NCBI RefSeq assembly: GCF_900113875.1
Contig: NZ_FORA01000001.1
Location: 62,001-126,000 of the forward strand
Length of the DNA stretch: 64,000 nucleotides
Source of the DNA: Jannaschia pohangensis
GTDB taxonomy: Bacteria > Pseudomonadota > Alphaproteobacteria > Rhodobacterales > Rhodobacteraceae
Reading direction: 5' to 3'
Every line of letters begins with the position of its first letter. The first letter of the stretch is position 1. The notes beneath the pieces were generated by a model, which had not been told where the DNA came from, searched no databases, and saw nothing but the letters and a program-made list of their open reading frames with translations. Positions 16,953 to 25,007 of this stretch are shown piece after piece. The translations under genes were made by a program, and so were the position numbers.

Positions 16953-16983
16953 CACGCCGACCCTTTTGTTGTGCGATTACAGG

Positions 16984-18762
16984 TCACTCTGCGGCGACGT
17001 GCATGTCGTCCTTGGACACGCCCGCCACCCGAACCGGCTTTTTCATCGCATCGCGGCGGAAGGGTTCGCCCAGTTCCTGATTGAGCATCACCTCGATCAG
17101 GGTGGTCTTGTTGTCCTTCATCTGCGCCTTGATCGCGCCGTTGAGCGCGGCCGTCAGCTCGTCCATCGTCCTGACCGCGACGCCCTGAAGGCCGCAGGCC
17201 TTGGCGATGCCCGCATAGGACACCTGGGTGTCGAGTTCGGTGCCCACGAAGTTGTCGTCGAACCAGAGCGTGGAGTTCCGTTTTTCGGCGCCCCACTGGT
17301 AGTTGCGGAAGACGATCTGGGTGATCGCGGGCCAGTCGCCGCGTCCGATGGCCGTCAGCTCGTTGACCGCGATGCCGAAGGCGCCGTCGCCCGCGAACCC
17401 GACCACCGGCACATCCGGGCGGCCGATCTTGGCGCCGACAATCGACGGCAGGCCATAGCCGCAGGGGCCAAACAGGCCGGGGGCCAGGTATTTGCGCCCC
17501 TCGTCGAAGTCCGGATAGGCGTTGCCGATGGCGCAGTTGTTGCCGATGTCCGACGAGATGATCGCCTCGCGCGGGAGGGCGGCCTGGATCGCGCGCCAGG
17601 CCATGCGCGGGCTCATCCAGTCGGGCTTGGCGGCGCGGGCGCGCTCGTTCCAGGTGGTGCCGGGGTCATCCTGTTCGTGGTCAAGCGACGACAGCTCCTG
17701 CGCCCAGGCGGATTTGGTCTGGGCAATCTTGGCCTTGCGCTCCGCTCGGCCCGCGTCGCCCGCCGTGTCGGACAGACCCTTGAGGATGCCCTTGGCGACC
17801 TTGGCCGCGTCGCCGACGATGCCCACGGTGATCTTCTTGGTCAGGCCGATCCGGTCGGGGTTGATGTCGACCTGGATGATCTTTGCGTCCTTGGGCCAGT
17901 AATCCATGCCGTAGCCGGGCAGGGTCGAGAAGGGGTTGAGCCGCGTGCCGAGGCAGAGCACCACGTCCGCCTCGGAGATGAGCTGCATCCCCGCCTTGGA
18001 CCCGTTGTAGCCGAGTGGCCCGGCAAAGAGCGGATGCGACCCCGGAAAGGCGTCGTTGTGCTGATAGCCGACGCAGACGGCGGCATCGAGCTTTTCGGCC
18101 AGCGCCATGGAGGCGGCGATACCGCCCTGCGACAGGACCACACCGGCCCCGTTCAGGATGACGGGGTTCTTGGCCGACGACAGCAGTTCGGCGGCCTTGG
18201 CGACCGAGTTTTCACCGCCCGGCGAAACCTCGAATTCGATGGGGTCGGGGATTTCGATATCGACGACCTGGGTCCAGAAGTCGCGCGGCACGTTGATCTG
18301 GGTCGGGCCCGACAGGCGATGCGCCTTGGCGATGACGCGGGTCAGAACCTCGGCGATGCGGGTGGGGTCGCGCACCTCTTCCTGGTAGGCCACGCAGTCG
18401 GCGAAAAGGTTCATCTGCTCCATCTCCTGGAATCCGCCCTGACCGATGGTCTTGTTGGCGGCCTGCGGCGTGACCAGCAAAAGGGGCGTGTGGTTCCAGT
18501 AGGCGGTTTTCACGGCGGTGACGAAATTGGTGATGCCGGGGCCGTTCTGGGCGATCATCATCGACATCTCGCCGGTCGCACGGGTGTATCCGTCGGCCAT
18601 CATGCCTGCGCTGCCTTCGTGGGCACAGTCCCAGAACTTGATCCCGGCGGTCGGGAAGATGTCGGAAATCGGCATCATGGCCGACCCGATGATCCCGAAC
18701 GCATGGCGAATGCCGTGGCGTTGCAGGGTTTTGACGAAGGCTTCTTCGGTCGTCATCTTCAT
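16984..18762 (-). CDS. xsc: Sulfoacetaldehyde acetyltransferase
   Basis: 592 residues from the ATG at 18762, with GGGAGGA seven bases upstream; an in-frame ATG two codons later is an alternative. It is a thiamine-diphosphate enzyme: the N-terminal pyrimidine domain has MTTEEAFVKTLQRHGIRHAFGIIGSAMMPISDIF, and the cofactor motif is GDGAFGIAVNELTAIGRGDWPAITQIVFRNYQWG. Length and motifs match Xsc, which splits sulfoacetaldehyde with phosphate into sulfite and acetyl phosphate. It heads the run xsc-pta-tauE-soeA-orf47-soeB-soeC. A pair of CTGG-type direct repeats lies 94 bases upstream. Confidence 0.96.
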   Translation of the reverse strand: MKMTTEEAFVKTLQRHGIRHAFGIIGSAMMPISDIFPTAGIKFWDCAHEGSAGMMADGYTRATGEMSMMIAQNGPGITNFVTAVKTAYWNHTPLLLVTPQAANKTIGQGGFQEMEQMNLFADCVAYQEEVRDPTRIAEVLTRVIAKAHRLSGPTQINVPRDFWTQVVDIEIPDPIEFEVSPGGENSVAKAAELLSSAKNPVILNGAGVVLSQGGIAASMALAEKLDAAVCVGYQHNDAFPGSHPLFAGPLGYNGSKAGMQLISEADVVLCLGTRLNPFSTLPGYGMDYWPKDAKIIQVDINPDRIGLTKKITVGIVGDAAKVAKGILKGLSDTAGDAGRAERKAKIAQTKSAWAQELSSLDHEQDDPGTTWNERARAAKPDWMSPRMAWRAIQAALPREAIISSDIGNNCAIGNAYPDFDEGRKYLAPGLFGPCGYGLPSIVGAKIGRPDVPVVGFAGDGAFGIAVNELTAIGRGDWPAITQIVFRNYQWGAEKRNSTLWFDDNFVGTELDTQVSYAGIAKACGLQGVAVRTMDELTAALNGAIKAQMKDNKTTLIEVMLNQELGEPFRRDAMKKPVRVAGVSKDDMHVAAE

Positions 18763-18855
18763 GGCTGGGTCCTCCCGGGGGTGTTCGAAAATGAGACCCT
18801 TGGTCTCGATTTGATGTCGTCTTGCCGCAAGGATACGGCGCTGGTCAAGTCTTCT

Positions 18856-18888
18856 ATAGGGCCAGTCCGGCGTCTGCCTTAGCGCCAG
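18856..18888 (-). promoter_or_regulatory. Proposed TauR operator upstream of xsc
   Basis: On the minus strand CTGGCGCTAA (18888-18879) and CTGGCCCTAT (18865-18856) form a direct repeat with a 23-base period. The nearer half is 94 bases from the xsc ATG. The same arrangement and distance occur before tpa. From memory, the Rhodobacter capsulatus TauR site is also a direct repeat of CTGGAC-type elements. The binding is inferred. Confidence 0.6.
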
Positions 18889-18904
18889 CCGGGAGCGCCG
18901 GAAA

Positions 18905-20380
18905 TCAGGCCGTGCCGCGGCGGAGTGCCTCACCTTCCTCGGCGATGCGGCGGATGCCTTCGGGGATGTCGGGCACCCCGATGGAGGAATAGGCGAGGCG
19001 GTAGTGAGTGCCGGGATCGCGCCCCTCGCCGAAGAACGGCCCGGCCGGTTCGATGAGGACCTGCCGCTGACGCAGTCTTTCGGCCAGATCGGCGGCCCGC
19101 ACCCCCTCGGGCGCGCGCATCCAGAGGGAGGAGCCGCCGAAATTGGGCGCGCCGGCGATTTCGAGGCCGTTGGCGGCGATGGCGGCCTCGGCCACGGCGC
19201 GGCGGTCGCGGTAGGCGCGGGCCATCTTGTGGACCTGCGCGTCGTAATGCCCCTGGGCCAGGAAATAGGCGGCGACCCTTTGGATGTGGCCGGGCACATG
19301 GCGCACCACCAGCGACCGCAGCATCCGCATCTCGCGGATCAAGGGTTCCGGGGCGACCACATAGCCGAGGCGCAGGCCAGGGAAGAGCGATTTGGCGAAG
19401 CTGCCGATGTAGGCCACGCGCCCCGCCCGGTCGAGCGATTTGAGCGCAGGCGAGGGGGTGGAGGCGAAGGCCAGCTCGAACTCGTAATCGTCCTCCACGA
19501 TCAGGAAATCATGCTCTTCGGCCCGGTCGAGCAGTGCCCGCCTGCGGGCCATGGGCATCGTGGCCGAGGTCGGGCAATGGTGGGAGGGCGTGACGAAGAG
19601 GACGTCGGTTTCGGGCGGCACCGCGTCCGGCGGCAGCCCGTGTTCGTCGACGGCGATATCGGCGGTGTTGCAGCGCGATTGTTGCAGGATTTCACGCAGC
19701 GCCGGGTAGCAGGGAAATTCCATCACCGCCGTGCGGCGCTGCGTCAGCAGGATCTGCGCCAGCATCCAGAGCGCGTTCTGTGCGCCGAGCGTCACAAGCA
19801 CTTCGGACGGGTCGGCGACGATGCCACGTCGGGGCAGGATGTGGCGGATGATCTGATCGACGAGCTGCGGGTCGTCGCGGCCATAGCTGTCTTCGGTGAG
19901 GGCCTGGAAGTCGCGCGCGCCGAGGGCCTGCAAGGCACATTTGCGCCAGTTCTGGTGGTCGAAGAGCCGCGCGTCGGTCTGGCCGTAGATGAACGGATAG
20001 CGATAGCGTCGCCAGTCTTCGGGCCGGTTCAGGGCCGCCGCCTCGGGGATGCGCTGGCCCAGGGCGCGCGACCAGTCGACCCGGCTTTCCGAACGTGTCG
20101 AAGGCGGGAAGACGGGGGGACGCGGCGCGGAGTCTGAGACGAAATAGCCCGACCGCCCGCGCGACGACAGATAGTCGTTCGCCACCAGTTCGGTATAGGC
20201 CAGCGTCACTGTGATCCGGCTGATCCCCAGATGTCGCGCCAGGCCACGCGACGACGGCATCCGGTCGCCCTGATGAAATCGGCCCGCCAGAATCCCGCTG
20301 GCGACGATCTCCTGCAATTGACGTTGCAAGGTGCCCTGGTGCCCGGGGTCCAGGAAGAATTGCTCGACGGGGATGGCCAT
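18905..20380 (-). CDS. tauR: TauR, MocR-type GntR/aminotransferase regulator of taurine genes
   Basis: 491 residues. The N-terminus IPVEQFFLDPGHQGTLQRQLQEIVASGILAGRF is the GntR winged helix typical of MocR proteins, and residues 110-490 form a fold type I aminotransferase-like domain with PLP-site features (SHHCPTSATMP, FAKSLFPGLRLGYV, the latter holding the putative Schiff-base Lys). TauR activates tpa and xsc in the presence of taurine in R. capsulatus. Here it lies directly upstream of xsc on the same strand, with its own proposed operator at its start. The first ATG is chosen because the family N-terminus begins there. Confidence 0.92.
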   Translation of the reverse strand: MAIPVEQFFLDPGHQGTLQRQLQEIVASGILAGRFHQGDRMPSSRGLARHLGISRITVTLAYTELVANDYLSSRGRSGYFVSDSAPRPPVFPPSTRSESRVDWSRALGQRIPEAAALNRPEDWRRYRYPFIYGQTDARLFDHQNWRKCALQALGARDFQALTEDSYGRDDPQLVDQIIRHILPRRGIVADPSEVLVTLGAQNALWMLAQILLTQRRTAVMEFPCYPALREILQQSRCNTADIAVDEHGLPPDAVPPETDVLFVTPSHHCPTSATMPMARRRALLDRAEEHDFLIVEDDYEFELAFASTPSPALKSLDRAGRVAYIGSFAKSLFPGLRLGYVVAPEPLIREMRMLRSLVVRHVPGHIQRVAAYFLAQGHYDAQVHKMARAYRDRRAVAEAAIAANGLEIAGAPNFGGSSLWMRAPEGVRAADLAERLRQRQVLIEPAGPFFGEGRDPGTHYRLAYSSIGVPDIPEGIRRIAEEGEALRRGTA

Positions 20381-20382
20381 GA

Positions 20383-20414
20383 TTGGACCTATAGAGGAGG
20401 CCGCCTGGACTTAA
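20383..20414 (+). promoter_or_regulatory. Proposed TauR operator at the tauR start
   Basis: TTGGACCTAT (20383) and CTGGACTTAA (20405) form a direct repeat with a 22-base period, ending 2 bases from the tauR ATG. Here the elements point away from tauR, unlike the xsc and tpa sites, and they cover its ribosome-site region. This would suit autorepression. The pair also overlaps the 3' end of the small membrane ORF. Confidence 0.5.
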
Positions 20415-20637
20415 CAGGTTCATGTCCCATCCGCGCCAGAAGGAACAGCGTGCCGAACGGCGCGAGGAACACGCTGAGGTGCCCCCAGACCAGCGTCAGG
20501 GCCAGCGGTCCGATGGCATTGAGCGGTTCGGCAAGGCCCGACAGGTCGATCAGGCAGGTCGCACAGAGCGCGAATGTCGACAGGCAGATGCCGATCGCCA
20601 GACTGTCCAGCATGAGGCCGATGATGCGATGTCCCAT
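20389..20637 (-). CDS. Small two-helix membrane protein, unknown
   Basis: 82 residues starting MGHRIIGLMLDSLAIGICLS. Two hydrophobic stretches (about residues 7-30 and 40-68) and a charged tail (MGHEPVKSRRPPL) suggest a small inner-membrane protein. I recognise no family. It sits 8 bases upstream of tauR on the same strand and could be cotranscribed with it, although the proposed TauR site lies in its 3' end. It faces the next gene divergently. The hydrophobic pattern supports coding, but the ribosome site is not strong. Confidence 0.5.
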   Translation of the reverse strand: MGHRIIGLMLDSLAIGICLSTFALCATCLIDLSGLAEPLNAIGPLALTLVWGHLSVFLAPFGTLFLLARMGHEPVKSRRPPL

Positions 20638-20833
20638 ACCAGAAGCCTAGGCCGCCGGACGGCATCATGGCAAGCACGGCCTGCGCGGGAGGCGCCGCAT
20701 GGCCAGACCGCCCAAGCGCTTGCCCGTGTCGGCCAGGCCACGTCGCGGAAAAATAACGAATGTTGCCTTGGATTGCGCCCATTTCCGCAAGACAGAGACG
20801 CCACTTTTCTAATGACACCCCAAGGACGAATTC

Positions 20834-21682
20834 ATGAACTTCCGCACATTTCTCGGCTGGACCGGGGCCATTGCCTTCACGGCCTATTATCTGTGGTCCT
20901 GGTGGACCGGAACCGGCTTGCACGCCTTTTTGACCGTCAAGATGGCCGAAATCTTCGGGTCGGCCGATGATCGTTTGCTGTTGTTCGTGCCCCTCATCTT
21001 CGGGAATGTCGTCATCCTGTGGCTTGGCGGGATCAAGGGCGGCCCCGCCGATGCGCCCAAGTTGACCCCGCTTCAGCAGGCGGACCTGAATGTCCGCGTC
21101 TCGTCGAGGGTGATCTTCGCCGGGGCCGTCGTGGTGGCCGGGGGCGTGGGCGCCTATTTCTATGCGCAAGGATTGCCCGACGGGACGGAAGACCCGATCG
21201 CGATGAGCATCGCGTCCTTGCCGGACCCGATCCCGGTCGGACAGAAAGTGATCCTGAAAGGTGAGCGGCCAGACGGCTTTGGCGCGATTATCGTGGAAGA
21301 GGGGCGCGGGTCGACCAAAGAGACCTTCTATGTCCCTGTCGTGCCGTTTGGCGTCGATCCCAGAACGGTCGAAGTCGCCTTTTTCCATGTCGTCACGCTG
21401 CAGGGCGAGAACAACAATCCCAATTTCAGGATGTTCGAGGAGCCAGGATATCTGCGCCGCACCACGCTGGAGCCTCTGGCCCGCAATCTGATGGAAGAGC
21501 AGGGTGTCGCGGTCGCGAGTTCGGTCTATTTCGTGCAATCATCTGGTCAGGGACCGAAGGGCGATTGGACCGTCGGCAGCTTCATCGCGATGGGCGTCGG
21601 CGGGCTCCTGTTCATCATCGGTCTGATCAACACGCTTCTCGCGATGGCGCGCCGTCGCAAGGTGCGCCGCGCCGAACTCTGA
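20834..21682 (+). CDS. Membrane protein of unknown function (DUF3592-like layout)
   Basis: 282 residues. Hydrophobic segments lie at about 5-25, 50-66, 90-112 and 248-270, with an extracytoplasmic part between the last two (about residues 113-245, GTEDPIAMSIASLPDPIPVGQKVILKGE onward). The overall shape resembles DUF3592 proteins but I cannot confirm the family. The C-terminus ends in a basic tail (MARRRKVRRAEL). AAGGACGAATTC precedes the ATG. A strong terminator follows, so it is probably a single-gene transcript. It is one of three genes that separate tauR from tpa. Confidence 0.75.
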   Translation: MNFRTFLGWTGAIAFTAYYLWSWWTGTGLHAFLTVKMAEIFGSADDRLLLFVPLIFGNVVILWLGGIKGGPADAPKLTPLQQADLNVRVSSRVIFAGAVVVAGGVGAYFYAQGLPDGTEDPIAMSIASLPDPIPVGQKVILKGERPDGFGAIIVEEGRGSTKETFYVPVVPFGVDPRTVEVAFFHVVTLQGENNNPNFRMFEEPGYLRRTTLEPLARNLMEEQGVAVASSVYFVQSSGQGPKGDWTVGSFIAMGVGGLLFIIGLINTLLAMARRRKVRRAEL

Positions 21683-21703
21683 TCCCATTACCAGGACGCA
21701 ATG

Positions 21704-21735
21704 CGCCCCCGGGATGGTGACTCCCGGGGGCGTTT
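21704..21735 (+). terminator. Rho-independent terminator
   Basis: An 11-bp perfect stem, CGCCCCCGGGA (21704-21714) with TCCCGGGGGCG (21722-21732), and a 7-base loop are followed by TTT. It ends the membrane-protein gene at 20834-21682. Confidence 0.85.
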
Positions 21736-21736
21736 C

Positions 21737-22095
21737 CGTGGGCCAATTCCTTGGTCGTGCGGGTGAGGGAAGCGAGTGCCGGTTCGCGCCTGCTGCAATA
21801 AGCATGACGTTCGCTTTTACGAAGGTCCGCCATGCGCCGGAGCACACAAGAAATGTCGGCCATTTCTGCAAGGCGACTTGATTCCGATATGACGCCGTTT
21901 GATTTTTGGTGAAAATTGATGTAACTTTTAAATCCTGGGCGTCCCAGAGCCGACCCTGTTCTATGCTGAGGTTTTTCTGCTTCAGCGGGTCTTGTTTCTG
22001 TTCGCTTTGATCTTGCACGCCAGTATTTTCAGGCGTGTGGAATAGTGTTTTTCAATTGGTTATTGGTGCGACCGAATTTTATTTGGAGATTAGAC
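21737..22095. other. Intergenic stretch, locally AT-rich
   Basis: About 360 bases without a supported gene. From about 21875 to 22095 the sequence is clearly richer in A/T than its surroundings (for example GATTTTTGGTGAAAATTGATG and TTTTCAATTGGTTATTGG). It ends in TGGAGATTAGAC, the ribosome site of the next gene. A frame on the minus strand covering most of it has no protein-like character. Confidence 0.6.
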
Positions 22096-22431
22096 ATGCA
22101 AGAGATTCTGAAGAGATTGGGGGCCAAGAAGGGCTCAAAGGAGTCAATCAAGGACACGAAGGGCATTGCGCAGTTTGCGTTGGCGCCGAAAATTCCTGAA
22201 AGCCAGTTGGCGGAATACGAGGAACAGGCGCAGCAGGCGCAATCGGCAGGCGATCAGGTTCCGGTCATCGTGGACGGCATTCCCATGTTCATGTTCCGCG
22301 GCGTGGTCCAAGGTCTGGTCAGGATCGGGGCTTTTATCGTTGTTTGGCCCGGTACTGAAATTCACGTCGGATACGGCGAATCCGAGAATGGTTATCCGCC
22401 GGACTGGATTGGGCCGTATATCCCCAAGTAA
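22096..22431 (+). CDS. Hypothetical protein, 111 aa
   Basis: Begins MQEILKRLGAKKGSKESIKD from the ATG at 22096, with GGAGA eight bases upstream; a start at 22045 is open but would encode an atypical AT-rich leader. The N-terminal 60 residues are charged and Gln/Ala-rich (LAEYEEQAQQAQSAGDQVP). The rest is hydrophobic and glycine-rich (IVDGIPMFMFRGVVQGLVRIGAFIVVWPGTEIHVGYGESENGYPP). No family is recognised. Its lower-GC upstream region and terminator-bounded position suggest an independent, perhaps acquired, gene. Confidence 0.6.
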   Translation: MQEILKRLGAKKGSKESIKDTKGIAQFALAPKIPESQLAEYEEQAQQAQSAGDQVPVIVDGIPMFMFRGVVQGLVRIGAFIVVWPGTEIHVGYGESENGYPPDWIGPYIPK

Positions 22432-22488
22432 AAACCGGCCGGAAGCTGCTGGTGGCACCTTCGGCTGTGTTGCAGAACTTCTGTCGGC

Positions 22489-22522
22489 GACGCCCCACCC
22501 TGTACGGGTGAGGCGTCTGTTT
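22489..22522 (+). terminator. Probable terminator between the 111-aa gene and tpa
   Basis: GACGCCcCACCC (22489-22500) pairs with GGGTGaGGCGTC (22506-22517) and is followed by TGTTTCTT. The stem is strong with one internal mismatch. The T-run is on the plus strand, so it mainly serves the 111-aa gene; the stem may also slow transcription coming from tpa. Confidence 0.65.
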
Positions 22523-22523
22523 C

Positions 22524-23909
22524 TTACCCGAACACACGGGTCAGCGCCTTGTCGACCGCATCGGCGATCTGGTTCAGGTCGTCCTTCGTCGAGATGAGCG
22601 CGGGGCTGAAGCACAGGGTGTTGTTGTAGCCCGGAACCGACCGGTTGGTGGCCCCGATGATGACGCCCTGCTGCATGCAGTCGGCGACGACGGCCTGCAC
22701 CTTCTTTTCGTCGGCGGGTTCCTTGGTGGTGCGGTCCGCGACCAGTTCGGCCCCGAGGAACAGGCCTTTGCCGCGCACATGGCCGATGACCGCGTGCTTT
22801 TCCTGAAGTGCCGCCAGCTGGTCGAGCATGTATTCGCCCATCCGGGTGGTGTTTTCCAGAAGGCCCTCGTCCTCGATGATCTTGATGTTGGCCAGTGCCG
22901 CCGCAGGACCCGAAGTGCAGCCGCCGAAAGTCGAGATGTCGCGGAAGAAGTGCAGGGGATCGGTGGGATCGTCCTTGAACATCTCGAACACGCGCTCGGA
23001 GGTGACGCAGCAGGAAATGGCCGCGTAGCCCGAGGCGACGCCCTTGGCCATGGTGACGAAATCGGGCTTCACGCCGTAGTGCTGATATCCGAACCAGGTG
23101 CCGGTGCGGCCCACGCCACAGACGACTTCGTCGATGTGCAGCAGGATGTCGTACTTGGTGCAGATTTCCTGCACCCGTTCCCAATAGCCCTTGGGCGGCA
23201 CGATGACGCCGCCGCCCGCAGTCACCGGTTCGAGGCAGAGCGCGCCGATGGTATCGGGGCCTTCGCGCAGAATGACCTCCTCGATGGCGTCGGCGGCGCG
23301 GACGCCGTAGTCGTCGCCCGCCAGCCCCTGTTCGTGCGCGCGGTATTCAAGGCAATGCGGCACGGCGACGAAGCCGGGGGTGAAGGGGCCGTATTGCGCG
23401 TTGCGCTGCTCCTGCCCGCCGGCAGACAGACAGGCGATGGTGGTGCCGTGATAGTCGCGGTGACGATAGAGGATCTTGTACTTCTTGCCCCCATGATGGC
23501 GCGCCGAGATCTGGCGGACCATCTTGAAGGCCTTCTCGTTCGCCTCGGACCCGGAGTTGGCATAGTAGACCCGCGTCAGCCCCGGCATCTTGGAGATCAG
23601 CTTCTCGGCGAATTGCGATCCGGGGATGGAGCCTGCGGTCTGGGCAAAATAGTTCATCTTGACCAGTTGCGCGTGAACCGCATCGGCGATTTCGACCCGA
23701 CCATAGCCGACGTTGACCGTCCAGACGCCGCCGGACACGCCGTCGAGGTGTTCCTTGCCGTTCTGATCCCAGACCCGCATCCCCTTGCCCTCGACGATGA
23801 TCCGGGGGTCGGTGGTTTCGAACTGCTTGTGGGGCAGAAGGTGATGCCAGATGTGGGCGCGGTCGGCTTCGACGATGGCCGACAGATCGTTGGGGTTCAG
23901 GTTGTCCAT
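22524..23909 (-). CDS. tpa: Taurine:pyruvate aminotransferase
   Basis: 461 residues, a class III PLP aminotransferase. NSGSEANEKAFKMVRQ, the HIDEVVCGVGRTGTWFG segment with the PLP-contacting Asp, and FVTMAKGVASGY with the Schiff-base Lys are present. The opening LSAIVEADRAHIWHHLLPHKQFETTDPRIIVEGKG is typical of Tpa. It moves the amino group of taurine to pyruvate, giving sulfoacetaldehyde and alanine. GGAGGA precedes the ATG. It is divergent from tauBC, with a proposed TauR operator in the shared intergenic region. Confidence 0.94.
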   Translation of the reverse strand: MDNLNPNDLSAIVEADRAHIWHHLLPHKQFETTDPRIIVEGKGMRVWDQNGKEHLDGVSGGVWTVNVGYGRVEIADAVHAQLVKMNYFAQTAGSIPGSQFAEKLISKMPGLTRVYYANSGSEANEKAFKMVRQISARHHGGKKYKILYRHRDYHGTTIACLSAGGQEQRNAQYGPFTPGFVAVPHCLEYRAHEQGLAGDDYGVRAADAIEEVILREGPDTIGALCLEPVTAGGGVIVPPKGYWERVQEICTKYDILLHIDEVVCGVGRTGTWFGYQHYGVKPDFVTMAKGVASGYAAISCCVTSERVFEMFKDDPTDPLHFFRDISTFGGCTSGPAAALANIKIIEDEGLLENTTRMGEYMLDQLAALQEKHAVIGHVRGKGLFLGAELVADRTTKEPADEKKVQAVVADCMQQGVIIGATNRSVPGYNNTLCFSPALISTKDDLNQIADAVDKALTRVFG

Positions 23910-23998
23910 GAATTCATATCCTCCCGGATGGGGCGCCGGCCCGCACGGGCCACTGTGTGGAATCCTGATATCACAAGCGCAGGAAAAGCGAGCATTCG

Positions 23999-24031
23999 AT
24001 AGGGCCAGTGCGAATGCGGCATTATGTCCAG
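23999..24031 (-). promoter_or_regulatory. Proposed TauR operator between tpa and tauB
   Basis: On the minus strand CTGGACATAA (24031-24022) and CTGGCCCTAT (24008-23999) form a direct repeat with a 23-base period, identical in layout to the xsc site. The nearer half is 90 bases from the tpa ATG and the far edge 172 bases from the tauB ATG. One site could serve both promoters. Confidence 0.65.
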
Positions 24032-24167
24032 AGTCGCAGGCAGGTTGTCATATCGGCGCGCCGCCTTCTACGGTGGGGCCACTGCGCGGGGCCGGAACGG
24101 GTCGCGCGGTATCGCATGCGACCGTCAGATGTCGTGGCGAGCGGGCCTTCAACGGGGAGATGGCACC

Positions 24168-24206
24168 ATGACAAGGACGAACAACCAATCGGGGGCGTGC
24201 CGATGA
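24168..24206 (+). CDS. 12-codon ORF coupled to tauB
   Basis: ATG at 24168 encodes MTRTNNQSGACR and stops at 24204-24206, overlapping the tauB ATG (ATGA). GGGGAGA lies 8 bases before its start, whereas tauB itself has no good ribosome site. It occupies the position where tauA would normally be. It may be a leader peptide that allows tauB translation by coupling, or the fused remnant of a deleted tauA. Confidence 0.45.
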   Translation: MTRTNNQSGACR

Positions 24207-25006
24207 CGGGTCTGTCGATCGAGAATATCTCGATGCGCTTCGATCTGCCAAATGGCAGTTTCGTGCAGGCGCTGAAGAACGTGACGCTCCGGCTCGAACC
24301 CGGCGAGCTGTTGTCGGTTCTGGGGCCGTCGGGCTGTGGCAAGACGACCCTTTTGAACATCGTGGCGGGCTTTCTGGCGCCGACCGAAGGGCAGATCGTG
24401 CTGAACGACAATCGCGTGTCGGGCCCCTCGGCCGAACGGGGCATGGTGTTCCAGCAGGGCGCGCTGTTCGAATGGATGTCGGTGCGCCAGAACGTGGAGT
24501 TTGGCCCCCGGATGAAGGGCGTCCGCATGGGCGAACGGCGCGAGAAGGCCGATCACCTGCTGGACATCACGGGGCTCGGCGATTTCAAGGACAAGGCCAT
24601 CTATGAATTGTCGGGCGGGATGCAGCAGCGCGTGGCCCTGGCCCGTTGCCTGGCCAACGACCCCGACGTCATCCTGATGGACGAACCTCTGGGGGCGCTC
24701 GACGCGTTGACGCGCGAGAAGATGCAGGGGCTGGTCCTCAAGCTCTGGAAAGAGACAGGCAAGACCGTCATCCTGATCACCCATTCGGTCGAGGAGGCGT
24801 TGCTTCTGGGCGAGCGTCTGTTGGTGATGGCGCCGCGTCCGGGGCGCATCCACCGCGAATACCGCCTGCCGTTCGCCGAGATGGGCGTCGGCGCGGACCT
24901 GCGGGAGGTGAAACGCCACCCCGATTTCAGCAAGACCCGTGATGAAATCCTCTCCATGATCTGGGAAATGGAAGAGGAAATCATGGGCCGGACGGAGAGC
25001 GCGTGA
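24203..25006 (+). CDS. tauB: TauB, ABC transporter ATPase for taurine
   Basis: 267 residues from the ATG at 24203. Walker A GPSGCGKTT, Q-loop FQQGALFEWMSVRQNV, signature LSGGMQQRVALARCLA and Walker B VILMDEPLGALD are all present. It belongs to the nitrate/sulfonate/taurine subfamily. It pairs with the permease TauC one base downstream. An in-frame extension to 24008 exists but includes the operator region and has no family similarity. Confidence 0.92.
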   Translation: MTGLSIENISMRFDLPNGSFVQALKNVTLRLEPGELLSVLGPSGCGKTTLLNIVAGFLAPTEGQIVLNDNRVSGPSAERGMVFQQGALFEWMSVRQNVEFGPRMKGVRMGERREKADHLLDITGLGDFKDKAIYELSGGMQQRVALARCLANDPDVILMDEPLGALDALTREKMQGLVLKLWKETGKTVILITHSVEEALLLGERLLVMAPRPGRIHREYRLPFAEMGVGADLREVKRHPDFSKTRDEILSMIWEMEEEIMGRTESA

Positions 25007-25007
25007 C

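Noticed and set aside
21539-22018. A 159-codon minus-strand frame over the AT-rich gap
   Set aside because: It overlaps the end of the membrane-protein gene and the terminator, with no hydrophobic or motif pattern.
23851-24171. A 106-codon plus-strand frame in the tpa-tauB region
   Set aside because: It begins inside tpa on the opposite strand, has no homologous look and runs through the proposed operator.
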